A stretch of 64,000 nucleotides of DNA. It comes from Haematococcus lacustris. Lineage: Eukaryota > Chlorophyta > Chlorophyceae > Chlamydomonadales > Haematococcaceae. The position numbers were made by a program, and so were the translations under genes. The stretch's first letter is position 1; each line of letters starts with the position of its first letter. Below are positions 12,601 to 26,435 of this stretch, one piece after another. The notes beneath the pieces are model-generated. The model ran no database searches and was not told the origin of the DNA. It saw only the letters and a list, made by a program, of their open reading frames with translations. The stretch spans positions 1,151,533 to 1,215,532 of the forward strand of contig JASKMD010000027.1 in assembly GCA_030144725.1 (NCBI GenBank), in the 5' to 3' direction.

Positions 12601-15122
12601 GCACTTTGGCGTAGGGCAGCGCAGGTCCAGGCTGGCTGGCCCGTTGGCGATGGCGTTGTTGACGTACCCCCTCCAGCAGGGGGTGCAGTAGTGGTGGCGG
12701 CAGGCGGCGCTGCGCATCTCTGACAGGGGGAAGGTGTCGAAGCACACCATGCAGGTGGCCTGCAGCCAGCCACACAGCACAGCATCAACAAATCTACACA
12801 GTACAGCTGAAATGCCGGCAGCCAGCCACACAGCACTGCATCAACAGCTTGACAGCCCCATCAGCATTACGGCTTGACAGCTGTAATAGCTGCCACAGCC
12901 TTCCCAACCCCACCCTGGGCTCCCTGTACAGCTGTGATACCGGCTCGCAGCACAGCCACTCCTGTGATACCGCCACGCAGCACAGCCTTCCCACCATTCG
13001 GCACGACACAGCTTTCCAGCTGTGATGCCAGCAGTCAGGCTACTAAGACCGAGCAGGCTGCAGAGTGTCAGCATCAACCTGGAATGGTAAGTTTGCCCTC
13101 AGCTCAACAGCCAGGGCCTTGCGCTGTGTGTGTGTGCTACCCACAGCCAAACACAGGTCCAGGCTGTGATGCCAGCAGTCCAGGGGCCAGCCCTGGACTT
13201 GCTTCCTGCCCCACTCCTGATGTGCTGCTGGCCTAAGCTTCCCCTACCCAGCACAGCTTGTGAGTCCATACAGCACAGCACAGCACATCACATCACAGCA
13301 CTGACGCAAGAAGTTGCCAGCGTGCCCCCTGCCTGCTCCCTGCTGATGTGTGGCAGGTGGAGTGCTGTTGTGCTGCGCTGCGCTGCGCTGCGCTGCCTCG
13401 CTCCCTGGTGAAGTGGAGCTGTGCTGTTCAGGGTCAGGGTCAGGGCTAGTGATGATGGGCCGCCATGCACAGCTGCCTGAGACTGGGCCAGGGGGAGGGC
13501 AGCAGCTGCCTGAGACTGGGCTGGGGGGCGCCAGGGGGAGGGCAGCAGCTGTGGGGTGTGGCAGCGACATGGCCCTGTTGCCGTGAGCCTCCACAGCTGC
13601 TGCAGTTCGAGCTGTGACTGGGTTGACTAGGTGGGCTGGGTGCTGTGGGGGATGGCAGCAGCATGGCTTAGGGTGGTGAGGTAAGGAGGTGGAAGCCCCA
13701 CCCTGCTGTGTTGGTTGAAATGCTACTGCCTGCATGGACTGCCAGTGCGCTGCTGTCCTGTGTGCTGCTGTGCAGTGCGCTGCTGTGCGAAGGGCTGAGC
13801 TGGGCTGTGCTGGGCTAGTGTGTATGTCAATGTTGTGGGGTGGAGTGAGGTGGGGTGAGGTGGGGTGGGTGGGTGTAGGCAGGGCAGGGCATGTGTTACT
13901 CCTTCTAGGATCAGAGGTGGACCAGGTGTCAGGGCAGGGGGGTCTACTGCACCCCCTGCATTTGCCCTGCTGCCAAGGTGCCACGAGCCCTTGCCTCGGT
14001 GGGCAGGACCCACACCTACTCCTGACCCCGTGCTTTGTGGTGAGCTGCCCAGCTGCTGGCCAGCAGGAAACTGAAAGGTAGCAGGAAGCTGCTCCAAGAC
14101 ACAAAACATAGTTGCTCCTTTTAGGTTAAGGGATGGGAGGTGCATTGGCGAAGGATTGGCGGCTGCAGCCTTGCTTGAAACAAAAGTGCCGCTGACACCA
14201 CCACCACCTACAGCTGCAGCTTGATACGCTCCCCCCCTGACCCTGGCCTAGGCTCAGGCAGCTGTGCAGGCCTGCAGTGTGTGATGTCAAGTGAGGCCAG
14301 GGCAGCGAAGGCCCGCTGAGCAGGCCATGCTGTAGCCAGCCTGTCTGCTCACCAGTGCTTACCATGCACCCTCACCCTCACGCCCTGCCCCTGCTGTCGC
14401 CCCCACCCCTGCCCCCTGCCCTTGCCCCTAGCCCCTGACCCTGAACCCTAACAACCCCCTGAGTCACCTGTTTGCCTGCCTGATGCCAGCCACCTGCCGA
14501 CCAGTCTTGCGGTGAGTCTTGCAGTGAGACCTGGCCTTTGCCGTGGAACCTGACCCTGACCCTTATGCCCCTGCCCTTGCCCCGACCACCCAGTTATGCC
14601 TGCTGCTGCTGCCCTGCATACATCAGGACGGCTGTACCAGGACGACTGTGTCGCATTTCAGGATGGCTACTCCTTCCCATGGACCCTGCCCCCCATGCCC
14701 CTCCCCTTGCCATGGCGACCTGTGTTATGCCTGCTGCTGCTGCAGATCAATTCCAGCCCTAGTGCGGCCCAACAGCCTCTGCTCCTGGCACACAGTCGTC
14801 CCTCCTCCTTATTCCGCCACCCCTCCCCTGGGCCCCTTGTCCTGCTGCTGCCCTGCTACTGACCAGCTGCTCCTTGTACAAGCAGTGCAGCACTTCTAGG
14901 TACAGGCGACAGTCAATCAGCCAGGCCCACCAGTGGCAGCCAGCCCGCAGCCCCGGCCCCCTAGCCCCTGGCCCTCACCCCTGACTGACTGGTTAGCCAC
15001 CTGTTTGCCGCTGTCCAGTCGCAACATGCTGGTGAACCCATGGCCACCCAGGCCTTGGGCAGCTGCCTGGGTCATGCCATCTGCACCCTGCTCTTTGCCT
15101 GGCCTCCCTTGCTGGGCTGGCA

Positions 15123-15202
<80 letters not shown>

Positions 15203-15820
15203 CCCTGGCTGGCACCCTGCCTGCTGGCTTGCTGGTTGCCTCTGCCTCGGCTCACATGGTCTGCGGAGGTGCTGGGCCCTGGATCCTGCAGCCCCACTGA
15301 GGCCTTCACGGCGTCCATGTCTGAAAACCACTGGTCGTGAACCCGGTTCACATCCCTGCGAGGGGCAGACGGGTGGTGCTGTCCTGGAGCTTGTGCCTGA
15401 GCAGCTGGTAGGGTGAGGGTGACAGGGTGGGGCAGGTGGGCGCACCACTTGTATTTCCGTAGCACCCGTAACGCGTCGTCGTCGGAGATGCCCAGCACGC
15501 TGGTGACCTCCCTGATTGCGTCGTCACGACGGAGCTGGAGGTCCTGCTTGTTGAGGATTTTGTACAAGGGCTGCGAGGCACGGACCCAAGACGGACCTGC
15601 CTTGAGATCGTAGCTGCTTATAGCGTGCCTGGCTTCTAGACAACTGCCTTCAGCGCACCCGCCTACTGCTGGCCACGTCGGGATCCAATCCATGATCCAT
15701 GTCGCTGGCATTCCCGCTGCTGTCTGCCCCCTCCGAGTCCTCCTCCTCCTCCTCTTCGTCCGCCTCCATTAGTGCGTCGCTTTCCGACTCGTTGGACTCA
15801 TACTCCGCGCTGTCGCTCAT
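3673..15820 (-). CDS. ARI: Ariadne-type RBR E3 ubiquitin ligase (3' end in gap)
   Basis: RING-in-between-RING ligase that takes ubiquitin from an E2 onto its own RING2 cysteine and then to substrate. Exons: 15820-15667, 15596 (or 15635)-15446, 15355-15256, 12759-12592, 12469-12366, 12073-11941, 11354-11205, 10705-10623, 4900-4802, 3811-3673; phase is kept at every junction, giving about 427 residues. An acidic start ([15 protein letters not shown]) precedes the conserved N-terminal region ([17 protein letters not shown]). RING1 begins [13 protein letters not shown]; the IBR contains SWCVGQGC and [16 protein letters not shown]2 is [19 protein letters not shown] then CKYEFCWLC, the expected catalytic Cys being the C of GCMH (about residue 313). 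The Ariadne helical region follows ([24 protein letters not shown]). The usual C-terminal exons are not visible and probably lie in the N gap. The exon 7 donor is GC rather than GT. The start ATG has no in-frame upstream competitor that matters. Confidence 0.9.
3827..4640. repeat. 36-bp G-rich minisatellite
   Basis: Tandem units of 36 bp containing AGTACCAGGGCAGG followed by GGCAGG runs, about 22 copies. The units nearest 3830-4080 are more variable and those from 4080 to 4640 almost identical. The array fills most of the Ariadne intron between exons 9 and 10 and ends about 16 bp from the acceptor at 3812-3813. The 300-residue ORFs read from it on both strands are artefacts. Confidence 0.92.
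5093..5288. repeat. ~195-bp dispersed element, copy 1
   Basis: Begins GTAGTAGATAATTGGCGGTC and ends near CCCGTAACCGCC. A second copy at 5983-6180 is roughly 90% identical by eye. Inside, GCATTATGCGAAAATAATGG is partly mirrored by CCATTAGTTCGCATA, giving an internal inverted repeat. Confidence 0.8.
5404..6680. repeat. Iteron-like TTGCCGCTCGACCATTATG repeats in three clusters
   Basis: A 17-21-bp unit (TTGCCGCTCGACCATTATG and variants ending in ATTATC) occurs in clusters at about 5404-5515, 6271-6370 and 6563-6680. Each cluster contains a TCAAAAAGTGCAC spacer and ends at TTTGCCGGTCG. After clusters 2 and 3 the same CCAGCCTGGCAGTTATAAG segment follows, so a larger module has been copied. Confidence 0.75.
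5983..6180. repeat. ~195-bp dispersed element, copy 2
   Basis: Direct-repeat partner of 5093-5288 with scattered substitutions. The first ~40 bp of this family also appear inverted near 59420-59462. Confidence 0.8.
7890..8610. repeat. CTG/GCC trinucleotide higher-order repeat
   Basis: Mostly GCTGCTGCC triplets with recurring interruptions (GGTGTTGCC, AGTGTTGCC, CTGTAGCC). The interruptions recur as a block of roughly 150-190 bp about four times. All frames are open, so the Ala-, Leu- and Gln-rich ORFs here are not genes. Confidence 0.85.
9274..9470. mobile_element. Short inverted-repeat element (MITE), copy 1, TA target site
   Basis: The left end reads CCGTACTGATATGCCTTG and the right end reads as its near-perfect reverse complement (CAAGGCGTGTCAGTATGG). 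TA flanks both sides (9272-9273, 9471-9472). The interior repeats CATGCTC(A/G)AACAA-type motifs and encodes nothing. The structure fits a Tc1/mariner-dependent MITE. A second copy lies at 55076-55202. Confidence 0.75.
9968..10170. repeat. Four ~50-bp tandem repeats
   Basis: Four units contain TTTACTG, TAACCGC twice, and TTTACTGAAAAAGTGC. Units differ by a few substitutions and 1-2-bp indels. They lie inside the large Ariadne intron. Confidence 0.85.
10955..11195. repeat. (CCCCTC)n array at an Ariadne splice donor
   Basis: Read on the gene strand this is (GAGGGG)n and starts about 10 bp after the GC donor of exon 7. The distal part degrades into CCCTCCCGCCC variants. Confidence 0.9.
11203..11204 (-). 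other. Non-canonical GC splice donor, Ariadne exon 7
   Basis: Exon 7 must end ...ACCTGCTCACAG and join TGCAAGTACGAG to give the family motif [14 protein letters not shown]. The intron then begins GCAAGA, matching the known GC-AG class (CAG|GCAAG). No GT donor near it keeps phase. Confidence 0.75.
12296..12350. repeat. (TCAGGG)n in Ariadne intron 5
   Basis: About 9 TCAGGG units. On the gene strand the array begins about 15 bp after the exon 5 donor (12365). Confidence 0.9.
12760..15255. other. Ariadne intron 3, repeat-rich
   Basis: This 2.5-kb intron lies between exons 3 and 4. It contains a (GGCT)n run at 15117-15200, degenerate CAGCTGTGATACC-type repeats at 12780-13040 and short GCTGC and GGTCAG runs near 13370-13445. 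No other gene is visible. Confidence 0.7.
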
Positions 15821-16469
15821 TTTCGTTTGCCTTGGCCCGCGAACCCTAAGCTACACGCTAAGCGGACAGCCCCATCTAGGGCTGGGACAAGGGCTAGGAC
15901 AAGGGCTGGGACGGGCCCCGTCACAAACAACGCCTCTAGAACTGCTCCTGCAAACCCAAAAAGCAGCAACGAAAGCCTGTAGTTGCGAAATACACACGCC
16001 TTCCTCAGATCCCACAGCCAGCATGCAGGGACCAGGCGAGCATGTGTCGCACCTGTATATGTCACTCTTACGCTGAATGCTTTCGCAACACGCTGAAAGC
16101 TTTCCACGATGCTACTCAATGGAGTGTTTCGTACATGTGAACCCCAGCAACGATGAATGCAGCTTACTAATCAGCGTAGAAAACATGAAGCGATAGCGGC
16201 AGCTGCGATGGAACGACACGGCCAACGAGGCAGACAGAGAAGCCACGCTGGTCTGTAGTAGCCAGCTTACACAGTAGCCGTGCCGGCCGGGGAAGTCTGA
16301 GCACGTGGACTTCGTGGAGGTGTATGTGTGCTTCTCTGCATATGTTTGTGCCTGCGGCTTCTTCGGCTTGCCCCACAGGCTCTCCACGGACTGGTTACGG
16401 CTGCTCTCCCACGCATGCAACACTTTACTCATCACTTTTGCGTTCCCTCATTCTTCCCGTGCCAGTTTC

Positions 16470-20639
<4,170 letters not shown>

Positions 20640-21974
20640 TTCACACAAAACCCTGCTGCAGACCACCCGCCGGCCAGGCCTGATGCGGCCCATGCCCTCT
20701 ATCGCATGCGCTATGTGTCATGCGCTTTTACCCTTGCACGCTTTTACCATGTGCGTTTATCCTTGCACGCTTTTACCATGCATCCATTCTTCTTGTGTTT
20801 CACATTTCTCAATGGCTGACCATTGAAGCGATGTAAGCCATCGTCCCATCGTCAACCTCGCCGCAAACCAGCAACCAGCCAAGCAGCCATCATCACTAGG
20901 ACACGGTTTGATCGGCTCCCTCCCTCATCTTTCCTTCCTCTCTTGTAGCTTCGCTGGCGTCCCTTCGTTGCCCTCCAGATATGTAAACCATCATCACTTT
21001 CCAGCTTGCTTATGAGCTTGTACCTCGTGTATCAATCTCGAACCCATTGCAGTTATCCTCATCATATACGCATGTACCAGGTAGGGTGAGACCGGACCTC
21101 GTTAACGCTACGCTGTACCTCTCGTACAAGTCCCTAGACCCCTGGTCAGGATGTCCCAACATGGGGTTGGTAATCTTCATGCAAGTACTTGCTACAAAGT
21201 GAACCGATTGCGATAGCGTTTGTTGCATTGGCACCTGCAAATTACTCCGCATCTACTGGCAAGCGGCGCGTTAATCCTTGCATCAGAGTCCATGTCGGCG
21301 CAAGCGAGCGCGGACACACCTTAGCTGCTCACAACCGATTGTTCTAGTGGTGAGTAGAGGCACCAATGAGCGAACTGCGCTTGGCATCGAGCCGGAAGTA
21401 CAATCACATTACAGCCCGCCAGGCTCGCTCCGCGAGCCTTTTGTTGGTGCAGGCGGTGTTGGAGGGCCATCGCTGGGCATGTGATGTAGCGACATTGCTG
21501 CAAATGCGGGAAATGTGCGTCTCTCTCTCGCTAGTCACACAGGAAAAGGGACCCTCATTAACAAAATGGCATGTTGTGAGCTGACCACTGTGACTTTCCA
21601 GTTTTTCGCTACATAACTCTGTTCCTTACTCAACGCCACAACTGCTGGAGAAGAAAGCATGGCAATTAGTTGATCAGGCCTGCTTGAAATGACATTGGCG
21701 TGCCCCGACTTTGCCTTGCAGGAATGATTAGCCCATCCGACCCTGCCCATTGCAGCCCCCCCCCCCCTCCCCAGCCCACCATCGCCTTCCTACCTCCGCT
21801 CACCCCCTCCCAACCCCAGCCCGGCCCTCCAACCCCCCCTCCCACCCCCTCCCACCCCCTCCCAGCCCCCTCACTGCCCTCCCACCCCTGCTACCCCCTC
21901 CCAATCCCAGCCCCCCCCTCCACCCACCTCCCCCTCCCTCCTTGTCCCGGCCTTAGCAACTCCAGCCCACCCCA
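20640..21974. other. Intergenic, 3' flank of TPR gene and repeat fragment
   Basis: Contains TGTAA-type motifs (about 20829, 20982) that may serve as algal polyadenylation signals for the TPR gene. The stretch 21140-21240 matches 41435-41530 (CCCAACATGGGGTTGGTAAT then GATAGCGTTT), so it is part of a dispersed repeat. 21750-21960 is C-rich low complexity. Confidence 0.5.
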
Positions 21975-22436
21975 ATGGGGCGCAGCCGGCGGGATGCCCA
22001 CCTTCATGCCCTGAATAATTCACCAAGAGCTGGTTATCTGCACTGCCCTAGCGGCCTAAAAGCTGCAGCAAGGAGGGCGAATGACATTGCCCAAGAGGTG
22101 CAGGCCGAGAATGAGCTGCTGATGACTGAGGCTGAATTGCATCAAGCCATTGAGGAGGTCCTTGCTGCCAAAATGCACGACCTTGAGGAGAAGCACCAGC
22201 ACCTACAGGCAGCACACAGGCAGCTGAGATTGGATAACGAGTCTCTTGAGGCGGTCATCGAGCAGTGCAACCTGGCTGTTACAATTGCAAGGCGTGATGT
22301 GCACCTCCTAGAAGCACAACTGCGCAAGTTTCAGCGCCGCCCCCTACTGACCCGCAAGCAGAGGCAGCAACTGCAGATCTTGAAGCAGACAGGTGTTTCC
22401 ATTGAGGTCCTGCGCCGGTGGGCTGACAGCAACTGA
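21975..22436 (+). CDS. Putative coiled-coil protein (153 aa) or exon
   Basis: The frame opens at ATG 21975 with a short basic start, then about 80 residues of heptad-rich helix (EVQAENELLMTEAELHQAIE; LEEKHQHLQAAHRQLRLDNE; LEAVIEQCNLAV), and ends in a basic stretch (LLTRKQRQQLQILKQ). Composition is protein-like and unlike the simple repeats around it. No family was recognised. A GT inside the frame (AGACAG|GTGTTT) could end an exon early, which would join it to the downstream exons at 22725 and 24560. Confidence 0.45.
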   Translation: MGRSRRDAHLHALNNSPRAGYLHCPSGLKAAARRANDIAQEVQAENELLMTEAELHQAIEEVLAAKMHDLEEKHQHLQAAHRQLRLDNESLEAVIEQCNLAVTIARRDVHLLEAQLRKFQRRPLLTRKQRQQLQILKQTGVSIEVLRRWADSN

Positions 22437-22724
22437 CACCCATGGCAGACCGGCTTGCTTGACACCGGCTTGACACCCATGGCAGACCTGGTGGCTCAAC
22501 AGTGCAGCCCACACCGAGGCCAAGCCCACCTGAGCCCACACCGGGGCCGAGCCCACCTGAGCCCTGTGACCTCTTCATCCCCACCCAAGAGGCCTCACCT
22601 GGACAGCCAGCAGCAAGGACAGCAGCATACACAGCTCAACAGTACCTCAGCACAGCCAGGTTGATGTTGAAGACACAAGTCAGCCGTCGCCGGCTTTCCA
22701 CATGCCGGCGGCTGTTCATCACAG

Positions 22725-24687
22725 GTGGCCAACACTCACCGGCCTGGCGAGCGCACAACTGTGAGCCGGCAACTGCGTGTGGTCTACAAGTACCTGCGGC
22801 AAAGAACCCTAGGTAAGCTGGGCTGGGCTGGGCTGGGCTGGGCTGGGCTGGGCTGGGCTGGGCTGGGCTGGGCTGGGCTGGGCTGGGCTGGGCTGGGCTG
22901 GGCTGGGCTGGGCTGGGCTGGGCTGGGCTGGGCTGGGCTGGGCTGGGCTGGGCTGGGCTGGGCTGGGCTGGGCTGGGCTGGGCTGGGCTGGGCTGGGCTG
23001 GGCTGGGCTGGGCTGGGCTGGGCTGGGCTGGGCTGGGCTGGGCTGGGCTGGGCTGGGCTGGGGGCTGGGCTGGGCTGGGCTGGGCTGGGCTGGGCTGGGC
23101 TGGGCTGGGCTGGGCTGGGCTGGGCTGGGCTGGGCTGGGCTGGGCTGGGCTGGGCTGGGCTGGGCTGGGCTGGGCTGGGCTGGGCTGGGCTGGGCTGGGC
23201 TGGGCTGGGCTGGGCTGGGCTGGGCTGGGCTGGGCTGGGCTGGGCTGGGCTGGGCTGGGCTGGGCTGGGCTGGGCTGGGCTGGGCTGGGCTGGGCTGGGC
23301 TGGGCTGGGCTGGGCTGGGCTGGGCTGGGCTGGGCTGGGCTGGGCTGGGCTGGGCTGGGCTGGGCTGGGCTGGGCTGGGCTGGGCTGGGCTGGGCTGGGC
23401 TGGGCTGGGCTGGGCTGGGCTGGGCTGGGCTGGGCTGGGCTGGGCTGGGCTGGGCTGGGCTGGGCTGGGCTGGGCTGGGCTGGGCTGGGCTGGGCTGGGC
23501 TGGGCTGGGCTGGGCTGGGCTGGGCTGGGCTGGGCTGGGCTGGGCTGGGCTGGGCTGGGCTGGGCTGGGCTGGGCTGGGCTGGGCTGGGCTGGGCTGGGC
23601 TGGGCTGGGCTGGGCTGGGCTGGGCTGGGCTGGGCTGGGCTGGGCTGGGCTGGGCTGGGCTGGGCTGGGCTGGGCTGGGCTGGGCTGGGCTGGGCTGGGC
23701 TGGGCTGGGCTGGGCTGGGCTGGGCTGGGCTGGGCTGGGCTGGGCTGGGCTGGGCTGGGCTGGGCTGGGCTGGGCTGGGCTGGGCTGGGCTGGGCTGGGC
23801 TGGGCTGGGCTGGGCTGGGCTGGGCTGGGCTGGGCTGGGCTGGGCTGGGCTGGGCTGGGCTGGGCTGGGCTGGGCTGGGCTGGGCTGGGCTGGGCTGGGC
23901 TGGGCTGGGCTGGGCTGGGCTGGGCTGGGCTGGGCTGCGCTGCGCTGCGCTGCGCTGCGCTGGGCTGGGCTGCGCTGGGCTGGGCTGCGCTGGGCTGGGC
24001 TGGGCTGCGCTGGGCTGGGCTGGGCTGGGCTGGGCTGGGCTGGGCTGGGCTGGGCTGGGCTGGGCTGGGCTGGGCTGGGCTGGGCTGGGCTGGGCTGGGC
24101 TGGGCTGGGCTGGGCTGGGCTGGGCTGGGCTGGGCTGGGCTGGGCTGGGCTGGGCTGGGCTGGGCTGGGCTGGGCTGGGCTGGGCTGGGCTGGGCTGGGC
24201 TGGGCTGGGCTGGGCTGGGCTGGGCTGGGCTGGGCTGGGCTGGGCTGGGCTGGGCTGGGCTGGGCTGGGCTGGGCTGGGCTGGGCTGGGCTGGGCTGGGC
24301 TGGGCTGGGCTGGGCTGGGCTGGGCTGGGCTGGGCTGGGCTGGGCTGGGCTGGGCTGGGCTGGGCTGGGCTGGGCTGGGCTGGGCTGGGCTGGGCTGGGC
24401 TGGGCTGGGCTGGGCTGGGCTGGGCTGGGCTGGGCTGGGCTGGGCTGGGCTGGGCTGGGCTGGGCTGGGCTGGGCTGGGCTGGGCTGGGAAGGATTGGAA
24501 GGTGGTGGTGGTAAGCACATGGTAAGGACAGGGTTTAGCAATGTTGCTCATGCATGCAGATGAGCTACGACAAGCCAAGGCGATCCACGTCGTACTACTC
24601 ACGAAGCGGTCAAGCAATGCAGCAGCGTTGTATACTTCCGAGCATGGGTGGAGGGGCGCTGTTACATCGGTTTGGCATGCCATGTGA
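22725..24687 (+). CDS. Putative two-exon segment spanning the GGGCT array
   Basis: Exon 22725-22812 (after a CACAG acceptor) encodes [20 protein letters not shown] and ends at G|GTAAGC. Exon 24560-24687 (after GCATGCAG) continues in phase with [19 protein letters not shown] and stops at TGA 24685. Joined, they read [16 protein letters not shown], a plausible helical protein, which makes the 1.67-kb repeat an intron. The 5' exons are not settled and may include the coiled-coil frame at 21975. No family is recognised. Confidence 0.35.
22817..24489. repeat. 1.67-kb (GGGCT)n satellite-like array
   Basis: About 334 pentamers, nearly perfect. One unit at about 23061 has an extra pair of bases. A patch at 23936-24010 carries GCGCT variants in several adjacent units. 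No stop codon arises in most frames, so the ~600-residue ORFs (GLGWA, PAQPS) are artefacts. It starts 3 bp after a GTAAGC donor-like site. Confidence 0.97.
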
Positions 24688-26435
24688 ACCGTTTTGACTG
24701 CGGCGACTGTCCCTGACTGTTTGCAGAGGCTACTGGGCCACGTCGGTCGCGGCGGTCGGTCGCGGCGAGGCCCGCATGAGCAAAACTGGCATGCATTTGA
24801 ATGTCAAGATTTGAGCCGCCTTAGCACTCAGCACACTGCACAATATTTAATGTTACAAGCTGCACCGCATAGCTGACAGAGTCCTCTATCCAGGGATGTG
24901 CGAATCATAAATAGAAACCACGTGGCTGAGACGCGGCGTCGTTTTGATTACCAGGGGTCGGTTTCCTATCATTTCCAGCCATTTTTTGTTAGTTGGGGTC
25001 GCCTGAGTTATAAGCCGGTGATACCTTAGTGTGCGCCCAACAGTGGACACCATCTATGCGCACATGAAGGAGGCCCCAGCGGCCCCTCGCCGCCCCTTCC
25101 CCGCTGCCCATCAGCAGAAGGGGAACAAGCAGCGCCCCCAGCAGCCGCGCCCAGTGGACAAGGCAGCTGCAGCTGCTGCCATTGCCCCGGCTGAGTCACA
25201 GGTGAGCAAAGCAACACAACCCACCCCAACCTACAGCCTGCCCAAATCCGTTTGCTACCGATGCATCCCAACAGACGCAGCCAGCCCTACTACCCTAGTC
25301 TAGTAGACTACCCTAGCGTGTGGTTGGTGTGAGGCTTGTCCGAGCAAGAGACAGCTGCTCCACCGCATCCGATCCCTAACGATTGACAGGTTGTTCTCTG
25401 GGACCATCTGCGATTGGACACTGGGCGCGTGGTCTAAACGATTTCATCAGAGTTAGTCCTAAGATGGTCAGACCTAAAACTGAGCCTAAATGCACGTCGA
25501 TGATGGTTAGACGTAGATAAGACGATCCCTGCTATGACGTACCGCACTCTTTTAAAGCTATGTTACGATGCCCGATGTAGCAAGCAGCCCCTGGTCAAGC
25601 GTCACCTACATCCACTCTCGCAGACCTGTCCCGACAGCCTGTCTGCAGCCAGCAGCCAGGAGTGACACCCCTGCCTCAGTGGACCAACCCCTGATGCCTG
25701 TCTGCCTCCCGCTGAAGGTCGAGTGCAGTTTGGGCTGCATGGGATCTCAGCCCCACCCATCTGCCTCCTACCCTCCTGCTACTGCTGGCTGCTTAGGGTT
25801 AGGCGGACCTCCCACCCACCTCACCCTCCCACCCGCCTCACCCTCCCACCCACTTCACCCTGACTCCTATTGCTGGTGCCGCTTCTGCCTTGCTGCCCAT
25901 GTCACAGCATGTCACACCTCTGTCAACACTACGCCTCACACCCTCTCTGTCACTCCTGAGACGACCCAGCCAGCAGCCCTCGCCACACAAGGTGTGGCCC
26001 CCCCTGTGCAGCCCACTGCTGGCTACCGCCGCAATGATGAAGATGAGTGGGTCGCTAGTCACTGGGCCCCCTTGTGCAGCCCACTGCTGACCAAGGCAAC
26101 CATCATGATGAGGAAGAGCAAGTCAGTAGTCCCTGGGTGCCAGGTGTTCATGCCGCTCGCCCTGTGTGCCGTTGACTACCACATCATGATGAGAAACGAC
26201 ACTACCCGCAAGCCACCAGTCACTGACTTCCAGGTCTTCAAAAGCCCCACCGCCAGAAGATTGAGAGGGAGTTGCCCCAAAAGCCAATAGCTGGACAGAC
26301 AGCGCCCAACGCCCTTTGGCTGATCTGGTGGTGATGGCAAGGAGCTGTCAGAAGGCAGTGGGTTAGGGGAAGGGGGCTACTGCAGGGGTTAGGCTGTCCA
26401 GGGTCCACTGACCAAGTGCTGGCAGCAGCCTACAC
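24688..26435. other. Intergenic with possible exon and degenerate repeats
   Basis: An exon-like plus-strand stretch at 25043-25200 (VDTIYAHMKEAPAAPRRPF, ending at TCACAG|GTGAGC) has no recognised partner exon. 24951-25010 resembles 42735-42775 (ACCAGGGGT..GGTTT..GTTAGTTGGGG). 25990-26260 holds three degenerate ~80-bp repeats around TGCAGCCCACTGCTG and ATCATGATGA. No family is recognised. Confidence 0.4.

Noticed and set aside
22725..24683. ORFs of about 600 residues on both strands (GLGWA and PAQPS repeats)
   Set aside because: They are translations of the (GGGCT)n array, which lacks stops in most frames; only the flanking short exons look protein-like.
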